Positions 16,741-23,630 of a DNA stretch of 35,042 nucleotides are shown here, piece by piece. Positions within the stretch are counted from its first letter, which is position 1. Every line of letters begins with the position of its first letter. The notes beneath the pieces are model-generated. The model was given only the letters and a program-made list of their open reading frames with translations, had not been told where the DNA came from and made no database searches. The position numbers and the translations under genes are program-made. This stretch comes from Patescibacteria group bacterium (GTDB taxonomy: Bacteria; Patescibacteriota; Saccharimonadia; Saccharimonadales; CAIOMD01), in NCBI GenBank assembly GCA_030917025.1, contig JAUPVN010000072.1:1-35042 (forward strand), written 5' to 3'.

Positions 16741-17851
16741 AGTTTTTGACTGTTTTTTTAATTTTGGTTTTAAATTCTTTAACCGCAAATTTTTGAGAGC
16801 TTTTACTAATTGCGGTATGATCCCACTTTTTTGCTAGGCATTTTTGGATAGCTTGTTCTAGCTCTAGTGTGCTTTGATTTTGGTAAAATACTCCGTTTCT
16901 GTTGGTAATATAATCTTTGGCGCCGCCTTTTTGTAATGCCACAACTGGCGTGCCAGCCGCTAGCGCTTCTACTGGGGCAACTCCAAAATCTTCAAAGCTG
17001 GCAAAAACAAATGCTTTGGCGCCTGAAACGCGTTTAGCAACTTCTTCATCTGAGGCGTTTGTAATAAACTGTACCGTAAGCCCAGCTTTAATTTGTAATT
17101 TTGCAAGTTCTGGGCCCTTGCCAATTATTGTTAATGGGTAATGGTTATTATTACAAACTTCTACTATAGAGTCTACGTGTTTCATGGGGACTAATCTGCC
17201 CACGGTAATTACCCCTTTTCTGTTTTTATTGGCTGTATTTTTTTGTGTAAAAAGTGTGGTATTAACAGGCGGAAAAATAACTTGCGCATCTTTATTATAA
17301 TACTGTTTTATATCTGCCTGGATGTGAGTTGAATTAGCTATAAAAATATCTACTTTTTGCGCGGCTTTATAATCTAGCCTTCTTAGGGGGCCGGCAAAAA
17401 TTAATAAACCCAAGCGTGCAATTGGGTTAAATATACCAAAACCGGGCCTTTTCATATATTTTTTGTAATGGCGCCATAAAAAATGCACAGGTGTGTGGCA
17501 ATAGCATATTAAAGTTGCGTTTCCTTTTTTTACCGCCTTGGCTTGGCCATTTCCTGCACTGGCAATTATTACATCGTATTTTTTTAACCTTAATGACCTA
17601 AACCACCAGTACTGTAAAAGTGGTAAATATTTACGAAACTTACCAAGGTGCTGTAAATAGCCCGTAACAACCTTATTATCTAATTTATTGCGCCATTCTT
17701 TTGTACAATAGCTGGTATATATTGGGGCATCTGGGTATAGCTGGTGTAATGCTTGCACCACTCTTTCGGCCCCGCCCCCAACAAGCCAGTCGTGTACTAT
17801 GGCTACCTTTTGGCTAGATACTTGGTTATTTAGTGGCTTGGGTTTACTCAT
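16715..17851 (-). CDS. Glycosyltransferase family 4
   Basis: 378 residues, GT-B fold. The N-terminal domain opens with VAIVHDWLVGGGAERV, the Gly-rich acceptor loop of GT4 enzymes; the C-terminal donor domain has GVITVGRLVPMKHVD, IGKGPE and FEDFGVAPVEALAAGTPVV with the E-x7-E signature (about residues 283-291). It adds a sugar, probably mannose or rhamnose from the nucleotide sugars made at 1-4194, to a lipid-linked glycan at the inner membrane face. It follows the sugar-phosphate transferase gene by 16 bp. Donor and acceptor cannot be read from sequence. Confidence 0.9.
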   Translation of the reverse strand: MSKPKPLNNQVSSQKVAIVHDWLVGGGAERVVQALHQLYPDAPIYTSYCTKEWRNKLDNKVVTGYLQHLGKFRKYLPLLQYWWFRSLRLKKYDVIIASAGNGQAKAVKKGNATLICYCHTPVHFLWRHYKKYMKRPGFGIFNPIARLGLLIFAGPLRRLDYKAAQKVDIFIANSTHIQADIKQYYNKDAQVIFPPVNTTLFTQKNTANKNRKGVITVGRLVPMKHVDSIVEVCNNNHYPLTIIGKGPELAKLQIKAGLTVQFITNASDEEVAKRVSGAKAFVFASFEDFGVAPVEALAAGTPVVALQKGGAKDYITNRNGVFYQNQSTLELEQAIQKCLAKKWDHTAISKSSQKFAVKEFKTKIKKTVKNSKKLKPNE

Positions 17852-17867
17852 TATTTATTCTTAATAT

Positions 17868-19301
17868 TTATTTAGCACCACGCCCGCTAAGTACTTCTAT
17901 AATGGTATAAAAAAGTATTTTAATATCTAGCCAAAAACTCCAATTTTGCACGTAGTATAAATCTAGCGCACGTCGTTCGTTATAGCCAATATCTTTACGA
18001 CCAGATGTTTGTGCAAGCCCAGTAATACCAGATTTAACGCTTAAAATAAGATTTTTGTAGGCATAGTTATTTAGTTCTTTAGGGACAAGAGCGCGTGGCC
18101 CAACAAGGCTAATGTCTCCCTTTAAAACATTAAATAGTTGTGGAAGTTCGTCTAGGCTGGTGCGGCGTAAAAATAGACCTACTTTGGTAATACGAGGATC
18201 GTTTGCTAAATAGTCGCCATTGTCTCTGTATTTATTTATTAGATTAGGTTTGCCCATTTTAGTAAAGGCTTGTTCTGGGTCTAGGCCATTGTATGTTAAA
18301 TTATGGGTTCTAAATTTATATATTTTTATTGTGGTATCAAATCTGCTTAAACGGCTTTGTTTAAAAAATATTGGCCCACCATCTGATAGTTTTACTGTTA
18401 GAGCAATAATAATATATATAGGAGACAAAATAATTATGCTAAAAATACTTGTTATGGCGTCGAATATGCGTTTTATAACTCGCCCCCAACCAATTAGGGC
18501 AGTTTGGTGCACCGTAACAACGGGTAGCCCCTGGAACAGTTCTACATCTATTTTGTTGTTAAGCATGCCTGCCTGAGAGGGTATAAACTTGTATGCTATA
18601 TGATGAGATTGTGCAAAGGCTAAAATTTCGTTTGCTTCTTTGCTGGTGTCTCCTATACCAGTTACAACAATTGTATATATATTTTGGTTTAGGGCTTCAT
18701 CCATGGCTTGCCTGTAGTCTGAAAATACTTTAAACGGTTTTTTATCTAAAATAGTATCTTTTGTTGCTACTAAGGTTACTTTATAGCCTGTTTTAGAGGG
18801 ATATCTCATAGAAGATATTAAATTATGTAAAGAGTCACCACTCCCTATAATCATAATATTATTTATGCCAAAACCTGTACGCCACATCCACATACGTGTT
18901 GCTCGTAGTATTGTTCTTTCTAGTACAAGTAGCAAAAACCCTATTACTAGCCCGTATATTACAATAAGTCTGGCCGGAAAAACCGGAGTATCAACTATAA
19001 AATCATATGTTATTACTGTCATTATTCCTAAAATACTGCCAACAACCAGCATACTAAGCTCTCTCCACCTATATTCGTAAACGGTGCGCCTATACAGGCC
19101 CAAGAATGCAAATATTAGTATCCAAACAGGTATAATCATTATCCAGGTTTTTAGATATTGGTCAGAATCTATGGGGTTAATTAGGCTACGTTCATCTAGG
19201 GTAACGCGCAAAACATAGGCAACCACAAAAGCTGCAAGTAGTGCACAAAAATCGCCAATAATTAAGCCGATTGCGTATATAAAAGAGGTATTATTTTTCA
19301 T
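17868..19301 (-). CDS. Polyprenyl-phosphate glycosyl-1-phosphate transferase (WcaJ/WbaP-like)
   Basis: 477 residues. Four N-terminal membrane helices (about 8-30, 52-70, 84-104, 110-128), a Rossmann-like CoA-binding-type domain (about 146-265), a membrane helix (about 283-303) and the bacterial sugar transferase domain with KIYKFRTH (327-333), RRTSLDELPQLFNVL (379-393) and DISLVGPRALVP (396-407). It starts glycan assembly by moving a hexose-1-phosphate from a nucleotide sugar to undecaprenyl phosphate. The gap to the ligase-like gene is 19 bp. The sugar (glucose or galactose in known members) is not predictable here. Confidence 0.92.
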   Translation of the reverse strand: MKNNTSFIYAIGLIIGDFCALLAAFVVAYVLRVTLDERSLINPIDSDQYLKTWIMIIPVWILIFAFLGLYRRTVYEYRWRELSMLVVGSILGIMTVITYDFIVDTPVFPARLIVIYGLVIGFLLLVLERTILRATRMWMWRTGFGINNIMIIGSGDSLHNLISSMRYPSKTGYKVTLVATKDTILDKKPFKVFSDYRQAMDEALNQNIYTIVVTGIGDTSKEANEILAFAQSHHIAYKFIPSQAGMLNNKIDVELFQGLPVVTVHQTALIGWGRVIKRIFDAITSIFSIIILSPIYIIIALTVKLSDGGPIFFKQSRLSRFDTTIKIYKFRTHNLTYNGLDPEQAFTKMGKPNLINKYRDNGDYLANDPRITKVGLFLRRTSLDELPQLFNVLKGDISLVGPRALVPKELNNYAYKNLILSVKSGITGLAQTSGRKDIGYNERRALDLYYVQNWSFWLDIKILFYTIIEVLSGRGAK

Positions 19302-19320
19302 GATAGTTTAAATTACCTTC

Positions 19321-20730
19321 TTATACAGTATGTTTTAATTCTGTCTTAGATACAAGGGGTGTTATACCTAAAGATATCCCCAGCCAAAGCCAAATGTACA
19401 TAACGTTAATGTAACTCCCAAAAAATATATATTGTATAAAGAATGCTAACAGTAGCCCAAAGAGAGAAATTGAGAGTGCTTTTTTGTCATTAAGCAGTTT
19501 CTTGAAACAAATTATAAATAATGTCACAAAAAGTAGTAAACCAATTATCCCAAGTTCTGAAAGTAATAATATATAGTATATATAAACCGTTAATGTGCTT
19601 GGGGCCGAGGCATCTATATTCTTTACTACAAAGGGTCCTAAGTTACCAACGCCTACTCCAAAAATTGTTGTTAATGGTGAATATCTCCAAGCCTTAATGG
19701 CTAGCGACGCAGCTGATGTACGTTCTGTGTTAGATGCTTCTATAAGCCCGGGGCTAACAAATACTGTTTCTTGGTTTTGGGTTATTGGCTGAATTGGCGT
19801 TAATTTATTTGGTAAATCTACTACGCCTAAAGAAACATGCTCTGCAATACTATCTATAGTTTTGTAAGTAATATCTGGGGTAGATGAATTTTTTATGCTT
19901 GCACCCGCAATTAGTATAAAAATTGCCACAGCAAATCCAACCACAATGGCTAAGATAATTTTAGTAATTAAACTAATGTTAACCAGTTTATTTTTAATAA
20001 GTAATAAAAATGTAACTATTAAACTAATTGCAATTGCATAATAAGCACCCCTAGAAAATGTTAGCCCAAGGGTTAAACTTAAGCTAGTTAAGCTAATCCA
20101 TGCTAAAATTGATGTTTTTTTGACTAAGCTATAAATTGCAATAAATATAAAAGGTATTAAAGAGTTTGCAAAAAATTGTGGTTCTGCCGCAAGACCACTA
20201 ATGCGGGCAAACCCAAAAACATTAGCATTACAACCAGTACATAGTAAGGCTAAGTTTGTGTTAAAAAAAGTACCAATAATAAATTGTGCTATACCAATAA
20301 TTGCATATAAAATACCAAAAAATAGAACGGCTTTTACGATAGTATTTATATTATTTTTTGTTATATTTTGTGCCACATACCACCACGCACAAAATACTAG
20401 CACTATTAAAAGCCATACAGAAAATGCTAATAATGCACTGCGGGCAGGGTAGTTAGACCAAGCTATGCTAGCGCCCACCAAAATTGCAAATAGTAATAAA
20501 AGTGTAGTTACCCACTTGTTTTTATTATTAAATAGCAAAGATTTTTGTTTAATTAAAGCCGGCAAACAAAGCAAGACAAATAGTAATACCAGTATTTGGT
20601 ATAAGCCTATTCTAAATGAAGGAAAATTTGCTATGGGTAAAGCAAAAGATGGATATTTTGAAAGAGGTGCGCCAACAATTAAAGCAATAAATAGTATAAA
20701 ACGACTATTTGCTATTATGTTATTGTTCAT
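19321..20730 (-). CDS. O-antigen ligase-like (Wzy_C/WaaL family) membrane protein
   Basis: 469 residues with about 11-12 membrane helices and one large loop (about 295-370) before the sequence FGVGVGNLGPFV, the conserved region of the Wzy_C family. These proteins polymerise or transfer undecaprenyl-linked glycans on the outer face of the membrane. A lipopolysaccharide ligase role is unlikely in a CPR cell without classical LPS; transfer of the polymer to a wall or lipid anchor, or polymerisation, is more plausible. It is the first gene of ligase, sugar transferase, GT4. The ATG at 20730 fits a leaderless promoter. Confidence 0.8.
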   Translation of the reverse strand: MNNNIIANSRFILFIALIVGAPLSKYPSFALPIANFPSFRIGLYQILVLLFVLLCLPALIKQKSLLFNNKNKWVTTLLLLFAILVGASIAWSNYPARSALLAFSVWLLIVLVFCAWWYVAQNITKNNINTIVKAVLFFGILYAIIGIAQFIIGTFFNTNLALLCTGCNANVFGFARISGLAAEPQFFANSLIPFIFIAIYSLVKKTSILAWISLTSLSLTLGLTFSRGAYYAIAISLIVTFLLLIKNKLVNISLITKIILAIVVGFAVAIFILIAGASIKNSSTPDITYKTIDSIAEHVSLGVVDLPNKLTPIQPITQNQETVFVSPGLIEASNTERTSAASLAIKAWRYSPLTTIFGVGVGNLGPFVVKNIDASAPSTLTVYIYYILLLSELGIIGLLLFVTLFIICFKKLLNDKKALSISLFGLLLAFFIQYIFFGSYINVMYIWLWLGISLGITPLVSKTELKHTV

Positions 20731-20737
20731 TGTTTGT

Positions 20738-20743
20738 ATTATA
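20738..20743 (-). promoter_or_regulatory. -10 element of the glycan operon
   Basis: Perfect TATAAT on the minus strand ending 7 nt before the ATG at 20730, so the transcript would begin at or one base before the start codon. No Shine-Dalgarno is present. Confidence 0.6.
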
Positions 20744-20793
20744 ACGTGATTGGGTATGATAAACTACTAATAAGAACATTTTACAAACACAAT

Positions 20794-21219
20794 ATGAAAA
20801 AGCAAACAAAATTTAAAAAACTTTTGGTGCAAATTGCAAAGTACGCCGTTAGTGGCGGTGCTTGGTTTTGGAGTGGTTATATTTTGATAGTTATTTTAGA
20901 TAATTATGTTGGTTTGTTTTGGGCAAATGCTATTGGTAATGCTGTTGGCATTACAATAAACTACATTTTAAACAGATTTTGGGTATTTAATGGCCATAAA
21001 AATGACAAAAAAGGCCGCAAAACTACATGGCGTTACATTATTTATACAATTATAAATTCTTTTTTATTAAACTATTTAATTTTATATGCTTTAAAAAATA
21101 TTGGCATACAACCAGAGATAGGCCAATTTATAGCAGCGGCATTTTTTACTGTTTGGAACTTTATTTGGTACAAAATATGGGTATTCAAAGATGTAGATTA
21201 TTCTAAAGGAGGCAAATAA
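20794..21219 (+). CDS. GtrA-like membrane protein
   Basis: 141 residues from the ATG at 20794. The longer in-frame start at 20734 would add 20 residues of non-membrane sequence inside the promoter region and is not preferred. Four membrane helices with the GtrA signatures FAVSGGAWFWSGY-like segment (KYAVSGGAWFWSG), NAVGITINYILNRFWVF and WKIWVF-like end (IWYKIWVFKD). GtrA proteins are thought to flip polyprenyl-phosphate sugars or to modify surface polysaccharides, which fits the divergent glycan operon. Its last codons contain the AAAGGAGG ribosome site of the next gene, 1 bp on. Confidence 0.85.
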   Translation: MKKQTKFKKLLVQIAKYAVSGGAWFWSGYILIVILDNYVGLFWANAIGNAVGITINYILNRFWVFNGHKNDKKGRKTTWRYIIYTIINSFLLNYLILYALKNIGIQPEIGQFIAAAFFTVWNFIWYKIWVFKDVDYSKGGK

Positions 21220-21220
21220 T

Positions 21221-21676
21221 ATGGCAAACGTTGTACGACCAACAAAAAAGCAAAGAGAGCTATTGGTATTTATTGCAGATTTTATTGCCGAACATGGCTA
21301 TAGCCCTAGTTACCGAGAGGTTATGAACGGCTGTAATTATAATTCTGTTGCTACTGTAGCTTTGCATATTCGCAGTTTAATTGCTCGCGGGCATTTAGCA
21401 AAAAGAGGCCGATCTGCTAGGTCATTAGAAGTGATTGATTTGCCGCCAGACCCAGGAATAGACATTGATGTTTCCGATGTAACAGAAAGCCAAGAAAAGT
21501 GGCTAGTTCAGCTAGTTGGTAAGCGTTTTATAGAAGCAGAGGCGCAAGACACTCTAACCCAAAGGGGCTTAGATGAACTATATGTTTTAGTTGGGGCGCT
21601 ACGCGTTTTAGAGCTAAACGAGGCAGCTAATGCATATATACCACGCCTAGGAGATTTAAAAAGCAAAGTAAGATAG
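21221..21676 (+). CDS. LexA-like winged-helix protein lacking the protease domain
   Basis: 151 residues. Residues 5-70 match the LexA DNA-binding domain: RPTKKQRELLVFIADFI, GYSPSYREV, NSVATVALHIRSLIARGHL and a beta wing ending LEVID. After residue 75 the expected S24 autoprotease (Ala-Gly cleavage site, catalytic Ser/Lys) is missing and is replaced by a 75-residue acidic/helical segment not recognised. So it cannot self-cleave like LexA. It is translated from a strong AAAGGAGG site inside the GtrA-like gene and ends 1 bp before the convergent PH-domain gene. A transcription factor is likely; its targets are unknown. Confidence 0.8.
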   Translation: MANVVRPTKKQRELLVFIADFIAEHGYSPSYREVMNGCNYNSVATVALHIRSLIARGHLAKRGRSARSLEVIDLPPDPGIDIDVSDVTESQEKWLVQLVGKRFIEAEAQDTLTQRGLDELYVLVGALRVLELNEAANAYIPRLGDLKSKVR

Positions 21677-21677
21677 C

Positions 21678-22184
21678 TTAATTTATTAGGCTATGAGTTG
21701 CGGCAGTGCTACCACGAGCCTCTATATTTGCCTGTAATGAATTAAGTTGTTGGTCTGGGCGATCTATATCTTTTAAAACAAGTTCTTTGTCTAGCTTTGG
21801 TATTACAATATGAACATCCCCAAAACCGTAACGCTTGCCAAGATAGTCTTGTGTCATGCGCACAGATATAATAGATTCGTATCGGTAAACTGTTTTTGAT
21901 CCACCTAGTTTTCCGGCTTTTTCATAAATAATAATTGATTCTGGGGTAATTTCGTAACGTACGCGGTCCCAGCGTATTTTTGAACGTATGGCTGTGTAGC
22001 CCCATCCAAAAAATAAAATAAGCCATGTTCCGGCAATTAAAAACCAGCCCTGATTTTTTGTCCAGCTAAACATTATTGAAATAACAATTGTAGCTGCTAG
22101 GCCAAGTATTAATGCAATAACCCCGGTACTGATTATTTTTGATTCTAAACCCGATCTGCTACGGTGGAGTAATTTTGCTTCCAT
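21678..22184 (-). CDS. Membrane protein with bacterial PH domain (bPH_2/DUF304-like)
   Basis: 168 residues. Two membrane helices (about 19-39 and 45-65) followed by a soluble beta-rich domain: RWDRVRYEITPESIIIYEKAG, cut as RYEITPESIIIYEKAG, then YRYESIISVRMTQDYLGKRYGFGDVHI. The pattern of a post-helix YxIT, a turn, and Y-x-I-x-x-V-x-V followed by GFGDV is that of the YdbS/YdbT PH-like family. Function in the cell envelope is unknown. The start lies 40 bp inside the upstream DUF4203-like gene, so the pair is co-translated. Confidence 0.75.
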   Translation of the reverse strand: MEAKLLHRSRSGLESKIISTGVIALILGLAATIVISIMFSWTKNQGWFLIAGTWLILFFGWGYTAIRSKIRWDRVRYEITPESIIIYEKAGKLGGSKTVYRYESIISVRMTQDYLGKRYGFGDVHIVIPKLDKELVLKDIDRPDQQLNSLQANIEARGSTAATHSLIN

Positions 22185-22849
22185 TTAAGAGTCTTTTTTA
22201 TAACTATTTTAGATTGCTTGGGGGCACCGTAGGCCGTTGTCCAAGAATCGAGTGTGGTCTTTTTGGTGGTCTTGATCTGAACAATTAGACCAATTATAAA
22301 TAAAATAACAAGTGCAATTAACCAAAAAGTGTTATTTTCTATAGTTTGAACATTTGTAATGTAGTCTAGACTAGTTCGTTCTATCTTGCCAAAGGCTAGT
22401 AGCAAACCCTTAATTATAGCTAGGCCGCCAGCAAAAGATGTTAGTGCAATTAATAAGTATTTTGCAGCGTTAAAACCTATTGTAGCTATTGCAAATACTA
22501 TACCAAGAGTAATGCCTACTAAAGCAGATATAAATCCTTTATCTATGCCAATTAGGCTTAGTAAACCAGTACCAACCCAGTAGCCTAGGCTTGCGCCCAA
22601 TAATACAACCGCCAAACTGTAAAAAAAGTATGCGCATAAAGCAAATACAAGGCCTACAATTAAACCAACTACAATACCCATAGTTGTGCCTATAAAAGCT
22701 GTATTAAAGGCATCTGCTGCTCCAGCTGCACCAATGGTAAACCCTGCAAAAAAGCCCCAAAGTGGTAATAAAATTCTTGCAAGTATATAGCCGCTAAATA
22801 GCATTAGCGCACCAATCCCTATTGATATTATTCCAAGCACTATATCCAT
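22145..22849 (-). CDS. DUF4203-like multi-pass membrane protein
   Basis: 234 residues with about seven membrane helices between residues 1 and 190 and a basic cytosolic tail. Gly/Ala-rich repeats (GFFAGFTIGAAGAADAF, LGASLGYWVGTG) are typical of DUF4203/TM7S3-type proteins. Function unknown. It overlaps the PH-domain gene by 40 bp. A GGGAG ribosome site and two possible -10 boxes (TATAAT at 22867 to 22862, TACAAT at 22879 to 22874) precede it. Confidence 0.65.
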   Translation of the reverse strand: MDIVLGIISIGIGALMLFSGYILARILLPLWGFFAGFTIGAAGAADAFNTAFIGTTMGIVVGLIVGLVFALCAYFFYSLAVVLLGASLGYWVGTGLLSLIGIDKGFISALVGITLGIVFAIATIGFNAAKYLLIALTSFAGGLAIIKGLLLAFGKIERTSLDYITNVQTIENNTFWLIALVILFIIGLIVQIKTTKKTTLDSWTTAYGAPKQSKIVIKKTLKWKQNYSTVADRV

Positions 22850-22919
22850 TTTAATCTCCCTATTATAGGTATTATTGTACCTTAAATAATGTATTTTTTA
22901 ACATAATTAATATTTAGGT

Positions 22920-22949
22920 TTGACCTAACAGAGTAAACTATTTTATACT
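22920..22949 (+). promoter_or_regulatory. Promoter upstream of tRNA-Asn
   Basis: TTGACC (22920-22925), 18-nt spacer, TATACT (22944-22949), the best sigma70-like pair in the gap. Just after the expected start lies an inverted repeat TATAGC-ATGC-GCTATA (22958-22973), and a TCCTGG/CCAGGA hairpin (22994-23011) ends 3 nt before the tRNA. Confidence 0.55.
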
Positions 22950-23014
22950 AACACAGTTATAGCATGCGCTATATGTACCTTTTATTTAAATTCTCCTGGG
23001 TAATACCAGGATAT

Positions 23015-23089
23015 TCGGGAGTAGCTCAATGGTGGAGCAAGAAGCTGTTAACTTCGAGGTTGCCGGTTCGAGTCCGGCCTCCCGAGCCA
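23015..23089 (+). tRNA. tRNA-Asn (GTT)
   Basis: Complete cloverleaf of 75 nt: acceptor TCGGGAG/CTCCCGA, D-stem GCTC/GAGC, anticodon loop CTGTTAA with GTT, variable loop of five, T-arm GCCGG-TTCGAGT-CCGGC, discriminator G and an encoded CCA. The first anticodon-stem pair is an A-G mismatch. It marks the border between native genes and the foreign-looking region to the right. Confidence 0.95.
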
Positions 23090-23119
23090 GACCCAGCAGA
23101 GAAATAGGTAGACCAGGTT

Positions 23120-23310
23120 CCTAGACCTGTCCCTAACTTCTCTCCTTGGTCAGACAGAATGCTAATTTACAGTTCGTAAGTTACAAATGTTGGAACCGTC
23201 AGAAATGGCGGTTTTTTCATTTCACCCCTGTAACTTGGTTCGAACCCAGCCCCTCCCGTCTTGAAGGAGCAAGCACCCCAAAAGCTGACCCGTTCCCTAG
23301 ACCTGTCCCT
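23120..23310. repeat. 15-bp direct repeat pair in the tRNA-csoR gap
   Basis: CCTAGACCTGTCCCT occurs at 23120-23134 and again at 23296-23310, 176 bp apart. The flanking two bases are near-identical (TT or TC). The second copy ends on the -35 box of csoR. It could be a recombination footprint or a regulator site. Confidence 0.7.
23194..23217 (+). terminator. Rho-independent terminator after tRNA-Asn
   Basis: Stem AACCGTC/GGCGGTT (one T-G pair), loop AGAAAT, then an unbroken T tract. It would end a transcript that includes the tRNA and about 125 nt beyond. Confidence 0.75.
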
Positions 23311-23337
23311 TTACAAAGTACCCCCTAGGGGTATACA
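23310..23337 (+). promoter_or_regulatory. csoR promoter with operator in the spacer
   Basis: TTTACA (23310-23315), 16-nt spacer, TATACA (23332-23337). Between them sits the inverted repeat TACCCC-CTA-GGGGTA (23319-23333), the classic CsoR/RcnR-type operator. Repressor there would block RNA polymerase. The predicted start is about 2 nt before the ATG. Confidence 0.85.
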
Positions 23338-23345
23338 CTTTAGAT

Positions 23346-23630
23346 ATGAGAGAAGATATTAAAAAGCGCGCCAGTCACCGTACCAAAATTATTGAAGGCC
23401 AGATAAAAGGCTTACAAAAGATGATAGACAATGAGCAATATTGCATGGACATTCTCACTCAGAGTTTAGCAATCCAAAAGTCTCTAGCCTCACTGAATAA
23501 ACTGATAGTAGAAAACCATATAACTACACATATTACTGACATGCTTAGCTCTAGTGATGAAAAAGAACAGACCAAAGCCCTTGAAGAACTACTGAACTTA
23601 TACGAGCTCAACAACGTCAGGAGTAAGTAA
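23346..23630 (+). CDS. CsoR/RcnR-family metal-sensing repressor
   Basis: 94 residues, all-helical DUF156 family (HRTKIIEGQIKGLQKMI; YCMDILTQ; LIVENHITTHI). It represses its own operon until metal binds. The ligand positions are Cys33, His58 and His62. Copper CsoR has Cys-His-Cys; a His in the third place is what Ni/Co sensors such as RcnR and InrS have. Yet the next gene is a copper-type ATPase and the operator is CsoR-like, so metal identity is open. The stop overlaps the ATPase start (TAATG). Confidence 0.9.
   Translation: MREDIKKRASHRTKIIEGQIKGLQKMIDNEQYCMDILTQSLAIQKSLASLNKLIVENHITTHITDMLSSSDEKEQTKALEELLNLYELNNVRSK

Larger units (their letters stand above)
23090..23345 (+). other. Gap after tRNA-Asn: hairpins, a repeat pair and the csoR promoter
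   Basis: No supported gene. It holds nested stems AGAGAA/TTCTCT around CAGGT/ACCTG (23099-23151), a terminator at 23194-23217, a GGTTCGAACC palindrome followed by CAGCCCCTCCCG that resembles a T-arm plus acceptor end, and the csoR promoter. A 183-bp open frame (23146-23328) crosses these structures and is not believed. Confidence 0.5.

Noticed and set aside
23146..23328. 60-residue open frame between tRNA-Asn and csoR
   Set aside because: It runs across a terminator, both repeat copies and part of the csoR promoter, has no ribosome site, and its translation is Pro/Ser-rich without resemblance to any protein.
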